From assembly GCF_050003625.1 (NCBI RefSeq), contig NC_134397.1:274530070-274594069 (forward strand): a DNA stretch of 64,000 nt, read 5' to 3'. Position 1 is the first letter of the stretch. Each line of letters begins with the position of its first letter. Origin of the DNA: Haematobia irritans (Eukaryota; Arthropoda; Insecta; Diptera; Muscidae). Below the pieces are notes generated by a model, which saw only the letters and a program-made list of their open reading frames with translations, did no database searches and had not been told where the DNA came from. Of this stretch, positions 11,701-26,700 are shown in pieces. A program made the position numbers and the translations under genes.

Positions 11701-14700
11701 AAAAAAATTTCATTCAACCTCAATTTCATTTGAAGAAAAAAATACGCTAATTTACAACCGGAAGTTTTTAATCGATTAAACGGCAATAAATATTTATAAA
11801 TTAATTTATTAATCTGTACTATATATCACTTTATTTATTAGGAGATATATCATTGATATGGCGTGTTTAACGTTAATTGTGATTTGGTTCGCTTTTAATT
11901 GTGGGAAAATTACAACTTTATTTGTATTGTGACGTAGATTTGTTAACATGCAAATATTTTTCCACTACATTAGACATCATTCTCACCACATTGAATTTCA
12001 AATGAGCCAATACGAGGGTATTCCCAACTATTTTTCTTTATTTAAAACAAAAAGCTCTGTATTTCAATGATTAATTAATTTATGTTCTTATATGGTCTAT
12101 ACAAAAATTGTTTGTGTAAACGGTTAAATTTTAATGCCATTGACCCTTACCTGTGACAATTTTGATGCAACCATAATAAGAAGACAAAGCTAAAACTAAT
12201 ATCACCGCATTTCAAAATATGGCATTTTTTGTGGTTCTACTTCCTTTTTATTTAGAAAACATTCATATATTTAATGTCCAATGAACTTTTGCTGAAAACT
12301 CAACGATAACAGCTCTGATCCCACGTTCATCTTAAACAACAATAGAAAATCGCTTTGGTTTTTTTGTTTGTAGTAAGAATTTAATAATTTGTACTCATAA
12401 TTACGTTGCTTGTTTTCGTTTCGAAATTCATGTATTTTATAATTGAATTGTACGCCCTTGTTCTAAGCGATGTTTTTTTTTTGTTGTAGACAAAAATTCC
12501 ATTTAGACAAACTATTTAAAAATTGTGATTTGTTGTTTGTTTGTTTGTTGGAGAATTTTAATTTCAACTTAAAAATAAGACAATTTTATGCGCAATTTCA
12601 TTGTTGATGTCATCACCAATACGGAACATCTTTTTGGCAATTTTCCTTTCTTGACAAATAATTTTAGCGTATATTTATATTTTTCCTATAATTCTAAGTT
12701 GCATTTAACATATCCACACAATTTGATAGAAAATATCTTTTCCCATATACAGGCAGTGCCAAGCGGAATATTCTTTCATAACTTGACAGTTTCTGTTCAT
12801 AAAAAATGCGTAAATTTTCTTTTTTTTTAAGCAAAAATAAAAAAGTCCGGTCAGTTCATGGGATCAATACATCATCAAATTACCCAAAATCAAGTATTTT
12901 TCTTTCAATTTTATTTTTGCTTGCTTTTAACATAGAGAGGACGATATGTTACCATTTAAAAGTGATGTTTGCTTATTCTTTATTGCAAATTCTTTTGTTA
13001 TTATTAATCGGGAGGACATAACAATTAAGGTTGCTCCATAATGGAGCTACTGAAGCATAACAATTGTTTTTTGTTTTGTACATTAGGATGGGTCGATCAT
13101 CATAATACAATGATTGTTTTCATTTAACTTTTCTCAAATAAAAAATTTCGTTGAATTTTTTCTGGATGTAAATCTGGCAAACAGAAACCGGACTATATGT
13201 GTGGCTATGTTCTATATCCAATATTGGACTGAGGTTTATTAATTGTGACAGTGTAGATTATTATTATTTGGTGTGCCTTGTTTTTGGAAATCTTTCTTGT
13301 ATATCATGTTGTATGAAATCAAGCATTTATCATACCATCCTAATATTTTTATATTTGCCTAAAAACTAAATTTAAGAATTGTTATGACATCAAAATTTTG
13401 CTTGAATGATTTTCCTAAGACAGGTGGCCAATTTTTTGCCATTATTATTTTCAATCAAAATCTGCAAGTCATGCCAGTTGAACACAGACATTCATTTATT
13501 TATGTGAATTTATGATTTGTTTATTGTGCTAGGTTTGTTTCATGTCATGGAGTGACTACTTGAGGAATTGAGATACGAGCACTAGCCCATGTCATTGTCG
13601 GGCTGGTGGGTTGGCTTTTGAAGATATCATTTAGTTGAAGTAGCATAAAATTAGCTAGACTAAGAACACTTTATCATTAACAGTGCTAATATTTTTTGTT
13701 TGTTTTGTTTTTTGTTGTTGGTGTTTTAAAACGGTTTCATTGGGACTTTGAACTAGTCACCTCTTGTGACCACATAATAGTTTTTAGAAATGGGAAGTAA
13801 TATTTGTTAGTTTTATAAAAGTTTTTAGAAATGGGAAGTAATATTTGTTAGTTTTATAAAAGGAGGATGAGTATGTATGTTTCTTCAATAATTTCATTAA
13901 AATTTTAGATAATTTGGGGTATCCATTAATTTAACTTTTTCAGTTTGTGTCTTAAGTCTTTTGTCTCTCCTAATGAACACAAAAAGATTTTGCATAGCTT
14001 TTGTAGGTAGCCAATTTCTCGATAGCCAATCCTCTAATTAGAATATCAATGAATTGCGTGGCTTGAACACATATTGTGACAATTAACAATGAGATGAGAA
14101 TTGTTTAGGAAAACAGCAAGTCAGTCTGCACCAGTTTGGCAACACAAGCTTTTTTGCTTGATTTAAAAAAAAAATAAGTTAATCAAACAATTAATTGGAA
14201 ATACTACATTTAAAAAAAAGTTGAGGCGTTTAAGATAATTTGAATAATTGGATATAATTTGCCTAGAGTAACGAAAAACAAGCAAGGATTTGCATACGTA
14301 GTTTTATAATGTTAAAGTTTGAGTTCTACGAAATATCTGAAAATGTCCTTTTAAAGGATGAAACCCAGCACACGGTAATGCCTTACAAAACGAAAAATTT
14401 AATGAGTTGCCGTGCTTCTATGAAGTTAGTGAATTACCGAAAGTCGTATTCTTTGACAATTCGTAAGCTGCGAGAATTGATTACAGCTCTCTAAGAGCTT
14501 TCATCGAGTCTCGGCCCCGTAATAAACAAAGTTGTAAAACAAAGAATAACTAAACACACATTTCTCGCACTTCATTTCGTCAACACTGTGGATGTTGTAG
14601 TTGACGTAGCAGTTGCACACAGGGAAGGAATATGATCACCCCAAACATGTTTCAAGAGCAAAATGTTATTTTTAGATGGGAAACATGGAACAAGCTTGTC

Positions 14701-17700
14701 CCAAAAATGTTGTTGTCTCGCCAAAAATATTCATGGCTACCGAAATCACAAATAAGTTATATGTTTCCCGTCCAAAAATAACCTTTTGCTCTTGAAACAT
14801 GTTTGAGGTGATCATATTCCTTCTCTGGGTGTGGGCGAAGCTTATGTAATAATCCGTAAGTTCCTGTTGACTTCCACACAGCCGTTTATTTTGAGATCCT
14901 CTTTTTACCTCACTGTTTATATTATCCGGATTTAGATTAACAGTTGTGACCCCTTATTGGACAGATTTTTCTGTTGTATGTACTAACAAATTTCCGAGAG
15001 AGAGTACGCTCTCTAAGCATAATTTTATGTCAATACGTTTTGTTGCTGTCATATATATGCATTGAAAGGTATTAAATAAGTAATGTGCTTTTCTCCCAAC
15101 GCCCAACTTTAACTAACTGTATGATATATATTATGCATAAATTGTTAATCATCCATATATGTTGGAACAAATCGAAGAAAAGACTATACTCCTCGAATAT
15201 ATGTTATTTTCCTTTCAATGTTGTATCCATCATATGCTACCTGTTACAACTACTGACCTACAAAGCTCAATTCATTGGTCAACAACTAAGCAATGCAACA
15301 AGTTTCCATTAACACTCTTCATACAATGCTGCAGTTTGACGCTGCCACCGTTGTCTACTCTGCCTCTCGATTCTGTTGAAGCGAGATCTTTTTAACCAAT
15401 AACATTTATAATAGTACGGTGAGTTGTAATGCCATATGGGCTGTCAGTCTGTCTGTCTGTTCGTTAGTTCGTTCAAGTGCATGTCTGTGTGTCTTCTACC
15501 TCTGTGCCTCTGGATATTGGCTGAATGCATGATTGTTGTCGTATGTTGCAGTAACAATCGATTACCTTAGTATGAGTTTAGTAGATTGTTTGGCTGAAAG
15601 CAACATTACATCAAACATGATTAGCAGAGGTTCCCGCAGGGGGAACGGAAGAGAGTGAGTATTGGTAGAATGTCGGTGGAATATATGCGTTTTCTGTTTT
15701 ATAATATTCAACTTACGAAGTTGTTTGTCCAATTGCGTTTGATTCATTTTTTTGTGAAGGAGAAGGCAAAAAAAGTGGAGAAACGGAAAGCTTATAATTT
15801 AATAAACTAAAATGTTCTGTGTGAATTTATAGAAAAAGAAGCGATTTAAGTAAAAAATACTAACGAAATTTAATTAAATTTTTTGATATAAAATATCTAG
15901 GTTACGCCTCAAAAAATGTCTAAGAAATTTTCAAAAGCCAATTGAATTTTCTATACTCGTATCACTAAAGATATTTTAACAAATATTTGCTCGACTATAT
16001 ATCCTCGATATACGAAATTTTTTATTTAAAAAACAAAAACGGCTACATTTAATATTTCTATTTCAACTTGACCAAAAATATTACAGAATTTGTATCAAGT
16101 CCACACTTGTTTAATTAAAATTGTCTAAAATAATCCTACATTTTCGTTCATGGTTGTTTCACTTTTTTTGAGTGAATATCCATTTAATTTGTACTATTCG
16201 AGCAATAGCCACCGCACTGAGTCTACAAGAATTTGTCGAGTGCTTTTACATCCATAAACTTTTTATACCCTTGTTCAGGCTGCCTCTTTGACCAAACTTA
16301 CCCGATCAAAATATTGATACGGAGTCCAATTCAATATAAATGTTTTGTCTAGAAAATTAGATTCTAGTTTTAGTTGAATCCAAAAGGTGAGTGAGTGACG
16401 AATTAAACCACTTACAGAAGCTTTGAAAAACTCAAGAATGCCATATGGAGTATGTAGATGAGATAAATCACTGCTGAATATCTTTTTGGTGTTCGGCATC
16501 TTTCAAGCCGTTTTTCTTGAGGTCTACCGGATTGATTTCTCGAGACAGAATTTCTATTTTTCTAAAATTTTGAGGTGGCCAAAATTTAATTTTTCTCAGT
16601 TTTCAAAAATTTGGTAATTACATTTCTTGATTTGGAGATTGTATCTCGAACAAATAAAAGTTAAGAAATATGTGTTTGTAATTAACAATTGCCTCCTATT
16701 GTGGACTAAATAAGTCTGTCCATATTTTCAATAGTAAAGCTGTATCGATATGTTCTATTAATATGCATTTCATATAAGAATTTCGATACACTCAAAATCT
16801 TTGGTAACTTTTCATAGAAAGATATCATGAGGGCGTCTATAATTCACTGTTTTTAGCGATGCAATAGCTCGCATCAAATATTTTGATTTGTTGTAATCTT
16901 GAAATGATTGCCTCACCATGTCTGGTTTGTCTAGCTATGGCTGTAGTCAGTCTCTCTGCTCAACTTGGCGCAATTTTGGTTTAATATCTGACAGTTTTTC
17001 TGCAGTTGAAGTTCTGCTTGGACTTCTATACTGTAAATGTTTGTGGCAACCAGCATTCAAGTGGCACGAGAGCTTCCAAATTGCTAGTATATCTACGGCA
17101 TGGAATTGTTTTTAAAGTTTAATATCAGTGAATAGAACGTGTTATTACTCAGCAGCGAGTTAAATACATCCAAGTGTTTTATCAGGTATTTTATTGCCTT
17201 TGTATGTTATATGGGGATTTTGAGAGAATATGTGGCGGAAGGTTGGAAATTGGCTAAGTTGTCATTATGTCCCAATAGATTTCGTTTTTTTACGAAAGAA
17301 AAACTATGCTAAGACAATTGAGCTTAAAACTTATTAATTTTGCGTTTGAATCTTGGGATCATAATTTCTGGCGATTCTCAGTTGAAACATTTTTCTTAGA
17401 GGTATTTCACAATTTTATTTGCATATTTTACTGCTGCAATAAATTTTGAGTGAAATAATCGTGAGTATAACTGAGATAAATAAATGTGACAATGACTCAA
17501 TAAGAGCTTAATAAGCTTATACTTAATATTACAAAGTTTAAAATATTAGATCATCTTACAAAACAAAATATATCCATTGGATATCTTATCCCGTGAGTAA
17601 AAATTAAAAAAAATAAATTTGAGATAGAGGCCATCAATTGTTGGCTACAACAAACCACAACCAAACCAATTGAGAGTGCATGTTTGATGTACAAATTAAA

Positions 17701-20700
17701 AATTTTATGGAGAATACAAAGCAGAAGGGGGTTTGGTTTTTGGTGTTACAACAAACAAATTTACATCGACCACAATCATAGATAATCAATATTAAATTTT
17801 GAATGTTTAATGATTTTAGAAGTAATTACTAATTACACTAAATCAGAGAGGTTTATGCGGATTTGGGCTAGGAAAAAAAAAAGAAAACTGAATTTTTGAA
17901 TAATTACCATTTTCCACAGACCTATTAGTAACTTCATGGGGAATCTCGTACATTATAACTTGTTATTAAAGGTCTTTGGTTAATGAGTATTTAGTAAGTT
18001 TTTGGTGTTTGTAAATGTTTTTGGATAGCACCAAAAATTATAAAAAAAATCTATGATACAACAATTCTCCAAACTTTTTTAGTAATTTTAAATTATAAAT
18101 TTAAAGAAACAATTAAAATATGTTTAAAGTTTTACTAATCACCATGAATTAAATAATGTTTTAAGTAATTCAGTGCGTCGAATTATTTACGCATTCCTTT
18201 ATGGTAATTAAATATTATTAAAATGTTAAAAATAATTCAAAATACAGTGTCTCAGTTTGGATTAAATCGACTGTACGCCAATGAAAACGTTATGCAAAGC
18301 TAATTTTGTGTCTAGCGTATTATTGAACCTTACAATAAAATATAATTTATTAAACTATGTTAGTTAAAAAAAAGAAAACTTGGAATGCCGACCAAAAAAC
18401 TGGCACTATATAATATATATTTTAGACCTAACAAAAACCTAACGACATTATTTGACAAATTTAAAGTTTTTTTAGCCATTTTAGAATATTATTCCATTTT
18501 TGCTTTGTTTTATTTACAGTAGTATTGTAGTAGAAATTACTAATTACAAGTGCAGCAATGAAATCGTGAAGTATGTCATGCATACTATATCGTGATCTAA
18601 CACATTTGATTTATAGAAAAAGTTAAATCAAAATTGTTTAGTTACATTTTTCTTCTAAAAGGACGTCACAATTAAAAATCAATTTTGGTAAATCCACTAT
18701 AGCATCACTAATAAAGAAATAATCAACACCACCTGGTACATCTAAAAGTTCTCAAAATTCAGTAACAGTTCATTCCATTTACGTAATTTAAAATCGAATC
18801 GGTATGTTCCAAATATTGTACCGTCTGCGAATTATTTGTTACAGAATTTATATATATAAAATTTATCCATGTAATTATTGGTCAAATTTTGGAATCGAAC
18901 GTATACAATATACTATGTTAAGAAAGAAGTAAAAACATTCTTAAAATTTGAATGAATTCTCAGGCTAAAAATTTGAAAATATTCATTTTTGATAATCAAT
19001 GTATTCTCATACAAGTGCAACTTACTTTCAAAAATAGAAAAACCCAAATTTATTCGAATTAGAGTAAATGTTGTTTTTTTCGAATGTGTTTTCGTTCGAT
19101 ATATAGGAACAGGGTATACGATTTTTGAAGACAGTCACATAAGTTTCCAATAGATTCGAAGCCTACACACACTCAAGAAACAGTAAACCCACCAAAAAGG
19201 AAAATGTTATTAAGGAAATGAAAATTAACCATAATGTGGAAAATGAAGGTTAATTTTAGAAAATTTTAACTAAACTGTATTGCAAACGCAGCCGACGCGC
19301 CAATTTCACAAAAATAAGAAAATATGTTTCGACAAATTCAAAAAAATGTATAAGATGTAATTATTTTCTTTCACTTGTTTAAGAAAATTTCCTTGTTTAA
19401 CCAATAAATTGAAGTTCAAAATTGCAAAAATGTTTTTAGTACTATACGAATTTCAAGATGGGCGCATTATTGGTAAAATTTAAACATTTCAGGAAATTCT
19501 GAACTATTTTGTGGGAGAAACGAATTCAGTAAATCCTTATACTTGATTTGTGTATAACTTTTTCCCCTTTTTGGTGCATTTAACTAACAAAAAATTATTA
19601 AAATCAAGGAAACATTCATAAAGCGTAATAATTCCATGGACTAAAATAGAATTAAGTTGGCTTTAGTGCCATATAGGGTTCACTTTTTTTTGACTGCAAT
19701 AGTAGAAGAGGAATTGAAGTATCTCTCAATGTTGTTACCAATTCTACTAAATCACAATGTCAACCCCTGGTAATCTTTATATTAAATGTTAGAGTGTTGT
19801 AGTTTTGGCAGACATGATTGTATTAGGGATATAAGTTAAAAATTATCTTTTTGTCTACTCTACTATTTGTCAATTGAACAACTGACTTTGAACAACTGAC
19901 TTTTTAAGCTGAAGTGGGAGTTAAAAGATGAGTTTTAAGTAATCGTATAAGTCGAAAATAAACTTTTTTTAATTTCTTTTGCAAACCGGGTGTAGTCACT
20001 GAAAGGTACGCCAAATGTTGCCTAAAATAATAATAATAAAACTTTGCTAAAGCCTTCGGTAGGTGAAATTATTTATGGAGATATATCTTTTTTGTGGGTT
20101 AAGTTCTTATCGAACCATCCTCATAAATATAGAAGCTAGATCGTGCAAACAACAAATAGATTGATAAACGCATGTACCGACAACCAATGTGTACAAAATG
20201 CGACATTGAGTTAAAATGTGATAATGAGGTTTCTGTGAAAAAGTGTTGCCCTAGGTTACACTACTTTTTTCCAAATAGTTCTTCAGCCCGATTGATAGTG
20301 CCGCCTTAAAGTTATTACTAATCCATAACAGTGCGAAAAATGCTAAATCCAAAAGCTTTAAAAAAAGTAGTTTATATTTTGCAAACCATTTTGGAAATGT
20401 TGCATATTTTATTTTATTTTTATTACAATCGAAAATGCCATAATATTCCTAGAGGCACATCTTCAATTAAATCAAAGTTATAGTATAGTCAGTGAGCTAA
20501 TATGTGTCCTATAATTGTGATTAAAAGGAAGTTGGCGGACATTATTTCCGAAATATAACAATAACAATTTAAGAGCAACAAAATAAAATTTGCTTTTTAA
20601 GTTGCAATTTCTCGGTAAATTGAAGTTTACGTCTACGTATGGTTTGTTCCAACTGTTCATGATTTCTTGAGCAATTCGTAATGGTTTTCGAAAAAGAAAA

Positions 20701-23700
20701 ATATATCAAACACAAATGAAATAGAAACGCTAAGGCACTAAATGACGCTGTAAATACACTTTGGACAGGACTACTGAATGAATGGGAATAAGTAAGCCTC
20801 AGTAAACGTGATTATCGGCAAACAAATTTATTAGCAATTCGTAATATTTTTTTTCCACGAAAATTCTATTAGTAGAGGCCTACCAGTATTGGTGTATTGT
20901 CTTCAAACATATTTGTTTTAACAAGTAAGCTACTGCTACTAAATATTAAATAAATTTCAATTTGCCTCACTTGAGATAGTGGTTTTTCTCTAGCTACTCC
21001 TTCCTTCACTTCTAAGAGAGTAGATATAAAACAAAAACCAGAAAATCTTAAATAAAGCATTTGCACGTTGCCAATCGTTTTTTTTTTTTTGAAAATGCTT
21101 CTGTGAGAAATTCTGGCAAAAAAAAATAATAATAAGCAAACTACACTATAGCTCAACTACAACAGGTTTTTAAAAACAATTTCGATTTCTGTGTAGCTTT
21201 TTAAGAGTTGAGACAATACTAAAAATCACGAGAAATATTTAAACGGAAGGCCATTTACCAGCGAAATAAGTAAATAAATAAATACAAATACTGATATGGT
21301 TGTATTACTACTACTCTTGGTCACTTACAATTTGCAACTCTGTCATGTATTTCTTCCACCAAAGGAACTTGGCATAGTTGGGACCCATAGCAGACATCAT
21401 GTAGTAGAAATACATGCAGACATGAACAAAGTTATTTAGCAGATTTGGGAATGTCGCATTACCACCTAAAATTAAAGATAACAAATAAAATGAATTAATA
21501 TAAAATTTAAAATCGTTAATAAATCAATATTTTTCGTAAAGTTTAATCTAATATACATGAGGCATACGGAAGTTGTTATCTATTAAAGTACAGTAGATAT
21601 TAGTTTTTCGAATATTCATCTTAAAAATATGTGGCATTGAATTCCAGTCTAAATTTATCTATTTTTCTCTGTCCGAATTGCTTTCCGAGAAGTTTCTTCG
21701 TTTGCTTTTGGTCTGAGATGATAATAAACGTGTATACTTTTCCAGTTGGAAACTGTGCCCCGATTATTGTGTTCCTACGGAAAATAGGTGCACATTCTCA
21801 CTGACGGAGAATGCATACCTTTGCATCGCTAAGGTTAAAGTGATGGTTGCCTTTCATATTTTTTGAATGAAACTGGGAAAGATCCATTCACAACAGAGCG
21901 TGTATTGTCAATTTTCCGAGAGGAAATAACTCGCAGCGAATAACATCGCTGTGAATTAAGAAGTGATAAATGTAACACTTGAATGCAGTTACCAAGCAAC
22001 ATGGCATTTCTTATGATTTGGCCCTGGATTTATTCTTTATGACCGATTTTGATGAATATATATAGTAGGGTGAATGGAGATACTCTCACAACAGTTATGG
22101 ATGTAAGTGCATCTCACCAGATGTTTTATTAACGTTGAATGAATCAACTACAAACAGACATTTCTTAAATTTTGACCCAAGATTATGAGTATTGGAAATG
22201 AACAGGCTGATTTCGATAGCGAATATCAGGTAAATTCTATATTCATATTAATGGCCGCGGAAGTTTATGCTGTATATAAATAGACAGATGTATCGTTAGC
22301 CATTCTATATATGTAGGTATGAGGGTACCGCTTCGAAAATTTATGAAGAGGAATTAAACATCAATTGTTTTCAAAGAGCTAAAAGAATCTGCATATATTC
22401 TGATTCCTTAAACAATAAATTATTTTTATCAGTAATGCGCCTTCAACACGATATTGGACAATAACAGAAAGTAGTCAAGTAGTAGAAATTATATAATTAA
22501 CACATAGTATAATTAAAAGATCGTAACAATTTCTGTGCAATGTTTTACTTACCGGCAACAAATTTAACTAAAACCCATGTTTCCAATGGAGTTACGGAAT
22601 GATGGTACACATGCAACCAAGTGATCTGTGATGATTTCTTACGCAAGACGAAGAACACTGTGTCGGCGAATTCAGTCAGCTTTGATAGGTAATATACGTA
22701 GCAAAGATTTAGCATCTGGAAAATATAAGAGAAACCCCTTTTATTAAAAAATTCTTATATTATTTTTGATGATAAGCAAATGAAGTGATTCATATCCATG
22801 TTTAAATCAGAAATTGTAGGAAGAAACATTCGTAAAATTATATATAACAAATTTGATGATATTAGATTAAACAAGTATATACGGCCGTATGTTCGGCCAG
22901 GCCGAATCTTATGTACCCAACACCATGGATTGCGTAGAAACTTCTACGAAAGACTGTCATCCACAATCGAATTAATTGGGTTGTGGTATCTTAAAACTTC
23001 TTAACATCGTTTTCTAAATTGTGAGTTAGTCCATACGTGGTATATATTAGACAAAAAAGGTATGTATAGGTAAGTCTACAAATAATTACGAATCGATATG
23101 GACTTTTGCACGGTACGTAGACAGCCAGAATTGAAATATGGCGGTGCTTATATGTGGGCTATATACAACTATGAACTTGATATGGACCAATTTTTGTGTG
23201 ATTGAGGATCGATTTATCTGAGGGCTATATATAACTATAGACCGATATGAACCTAGTTAGGCATGGTTGTTAACTGCCATATACTAGCACAAAGTACCAA
23301 ATTTCAACTGACTCGGATTATTTGCTCCTCCAAGTGGCTCCAAAACCAAATCTCGGGAACGATTTATATGGGGGCTGTACATGATTATGGGCTGATATGG
23401 ACCACTTTTGGCATGGTTGTTAAATATCATATACTACCACCACGTACCAAATTTCAACCAGATCGGATGAATTTTGCTTCTCCGAAAGGCACCCGAGGTC
23501 AAATCCGGGGATCGGTTTATATGGGGGCTATATTTAATTATGGACTGATATGAACCAATACTAACATCACGTACCAAATTTCAACCGAATCGGATGAATT
23601 TTGCTCTTCCAAGGGGCTCCGGAGGTCAAATCTGGGGATCGATTTATATGGGGGCTATATATAATTATGAACGGATATGGACCAATTTTTGCATGGTCGT

Positions 23701-26700
23701 GAGAGACCATAGACTAACACCATGTGCCAAATTTCAGCCAGATCGGATGAAATTTGCTGCTCTTAGAGGCTCCGCAAGCCAAATCGGAGGATCGGTTTAT
23801 ATGGGGGCTATATATAATTATGGACCGATGTGGACCAATTTTTGCATGGTTGTTAGAGACAATATACCAACACCATGTAGCAAATTTCAGCCGGATCGGA
23901 TGAAATTTGATTCTCTTAGAGGCTCCGCAAGCCAAATCTGGAGATCGGTTTATATGGGGCTATATATAATTATGGACCGATTTCGACCAATTTTTGCATT
24001 GGTGTTTGAGGCCATATATTAACACCACGTACCAAATTTCAACTGAATCAGATGAATTTTGGTCTTCCAAGAGGCTCCGGAGGTCAAACCTGGTGATAGG
24101 TTTTTATGGGGGCTATATATAATTATGGACGGATATGGACCAATTTTTGAATGGTCGTTAGAGACCATAAACTAACACCATGTACCAAATTTCAGCCAAA
24201 TCGGATGAAATTTGCTTCTCTTAGAGGCTCCGCAAGCCAAGTCGGGGGATCGGTTTTTATGGGGGCTATATATAATTATGGACCGATGTGAACCAATTTT
24301 TGCATGGTTGTTAGAGACCATATACCAACACCATGTACCAAATTTCAGCCGGATCGGATGAAATTTGCTTCTCTTAAAGACTCCGCAAGCCAAATCGGGG
24401 GATCGGTTTATATGGGGGCTATACGTAAAAGTGGACCGATATGGCCCATTTGCAATACCATTTGCAATACCGACCTACATCAATAACAATCACTTGTGCC
24501 AAGTTTCAAGTCGATAGCTTGTTTCGTTCGGAAGTCAGCGTGATTTCAACAGACGGACAGACGGATATGCTCAGATCGACTCAGAATATCACCACGACCC
24601 AGAATATATATACTTTATGGGGTCTTAGAGCAATATTTCGATGTGTTACAAACGGAATGACAAAGTTAATATACCCCCATCCTGTGGTGGAGGGTATAAA
24701 AATTAGTGAAATACGCTCATATGGGAGCCACTGTACGACAATAGTTTGGTACTTAAAACTTGTTTATTTCAAACTTAATGAAGATCGAGTCAAAATTGGC
24801 GAAAAGTCAATCATATCAATAATGTGATTCTGAACAGAATTACTGGTCTATGATTAATGTTTCTGGTACACCCAAAAAAAGTGAACCCTATATTTCACTG
24901 AAACCAATTTAACTTTATTCTAGTTCACGGAATTATTAGGTTTGGAGAAAGTTTCTTTTACTGTAATCATTTTTTTGTGTACGTTGGTTAAATTAACTAA
25001 AAAACGGGAAAAAGTTATACCCAAATAAAGTATAAAGATTTACTAAATTCGTACTTCTCATAAAATAGTTCATTATTTCTTTAAATTTGTAAATTTTATT
25101 ACAAATGCGCCCTTCTTGAACTTCATATGTCACTAAAGACATTCTTGCAATTTTGAACTCCAATTTTTTCCTTCAAACTACAAAATTTTTTTTAACAAGT
25201 GAAAAAAAAATTATTTTTATATTTACTTTTTTGTGATATCGGCGTGATGTCAGCGTTTGTAATACTGTTTAGTTAAAATTTTCAAAAAAAAAAAAATATA
25301 AATTTTCTAAAATTAACCAAAATTTTTCTTTCTGGTGGGTTCACTGTTTTTTCAGTGTAGGATCAATTTTACCAACATTACTATCGAACTAAGTTGAAGA
25401 TGAGGCAGAATTCATTGATAAGATAAAATATCATAACCTGTAGTATAACAATGTTTAATATATACTAGAAAAAAAAAGGAAAATGTAGGTTAATTTTAGA
25501 AAATTTTACCCAAACTGTTTTACATGCACCTATATCAATCCGAAAAAAGTAAATATTTTTAGTTAAATTCATGAAGATTTATTAGACATATTTTTTTGTA
25601 AATTTGAAAGAAAATTTCGTTTATGAAGGAAAAATTTGGTAGGTAGTTCATGACGGTCGCTGCTTTGATAAAATTTACAATTTACAGAGAAATTCTGAAC
25701 TATTTTGTGGGAAATATGAATTTGGTATATCTTTATGGTTCATTTGAGTATAAAATTTTCTAGTTTTTTGTTAATCTAACTAACCTAAACAAAATATTAT
25801 TGAAGTCAAACAAACTTTCTCATATTGGAAAAGTTATGACTATTATGAGATATATATATGATGACCGCATATTTATTCATCACACCAAGAATTATGAATA
25901 AGATTATTGCAACCAAGTTATCATAATGCCTTCCAGCGGTATACTTTTTACGAAAATTCCCTGCATTTGAACTGGGGTTTCCCTTGATATAGCTGTAATG
26001 GCCGTACAATTTTGTAAACTTTTTTTACTTGTGATAATTTCTTGGTTTTTACAACCGTAATGAAGTATTCATTGATTGACATAAACGATTCGCTTAAAAA
26101 TAATAAACCTGCAGCTTCTATCTTCCAGATTACTTAATTTTACATAAACAATTTTAATGTAATACTTAACTGAACTTGATATATTTGTATGATTTATCTT
26201 TGTCAAACAATTCTATTAAACTGACGGATATTTGTGGTAATAATAAATGAAGGAAATACCCCTCCAGCTCAATGGCCATGTTAGTAGGGACATTAAACTT
26301 CGGTAATGAGGGCTAAAAACCACACTATTGCTGTTTAGTGGCCATTAGTAGTATTTATTTAAGTAATTGGGCTTACTCACAGAGGCACACCTTCAAATGG
26401 ATTTGTAAAAAAGCTATGCGCATTTTGGTGATGTCTGCAGTGCCTTACATGAAATATCCACAAACAGGCCATTATTGTTTACATTGAAATCTAAAGATGT
26501 GTGAAAATTTGTGAAGATTTTCAAAATTATCGATAAATAGTTTTGGGTTAAACAAAATAACCACACAATGACTTTAAGAATTATTTTGGCTTTGTGGTTG
26601 AGAAACAAAAATCACATATAAGTAGCATATATAGCCAGTGTGTTGCCAAGTTATTGGCATTAATTGGATGTAGTGGTTGAAAAACACTCTGAGGGGTATA

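Larger units (their letters stand above)
8779..21328 (-). other. elongase intron 5 (12.55 kb)
   Basis: The donor is ATT|GTAAGTGA and the acceptor TTTGCAG. It holds the non-LTR retrotransposon at about 9121-11282, a 41-bp tandem duplication (13780-13861), the palindromic MITE at 14616-14832, a SINE-like remnant (about 16400-16500) and the MITE at 19169-19697. The remaining stretches (11300-13750, 13900-14600, 14850-16400, 16500-19150, 19700-21300) are AT-rich with no gene I can support. Confidence 0.9.

Noticed and set aside
23594..24022. Host protein gene made of 51-residue repeats
   Set aside because: Frames stay open on both strands because the unit length is a multiple of three. Copies are dispersed and decayed, and there are no consistent start, stop or splice signals.
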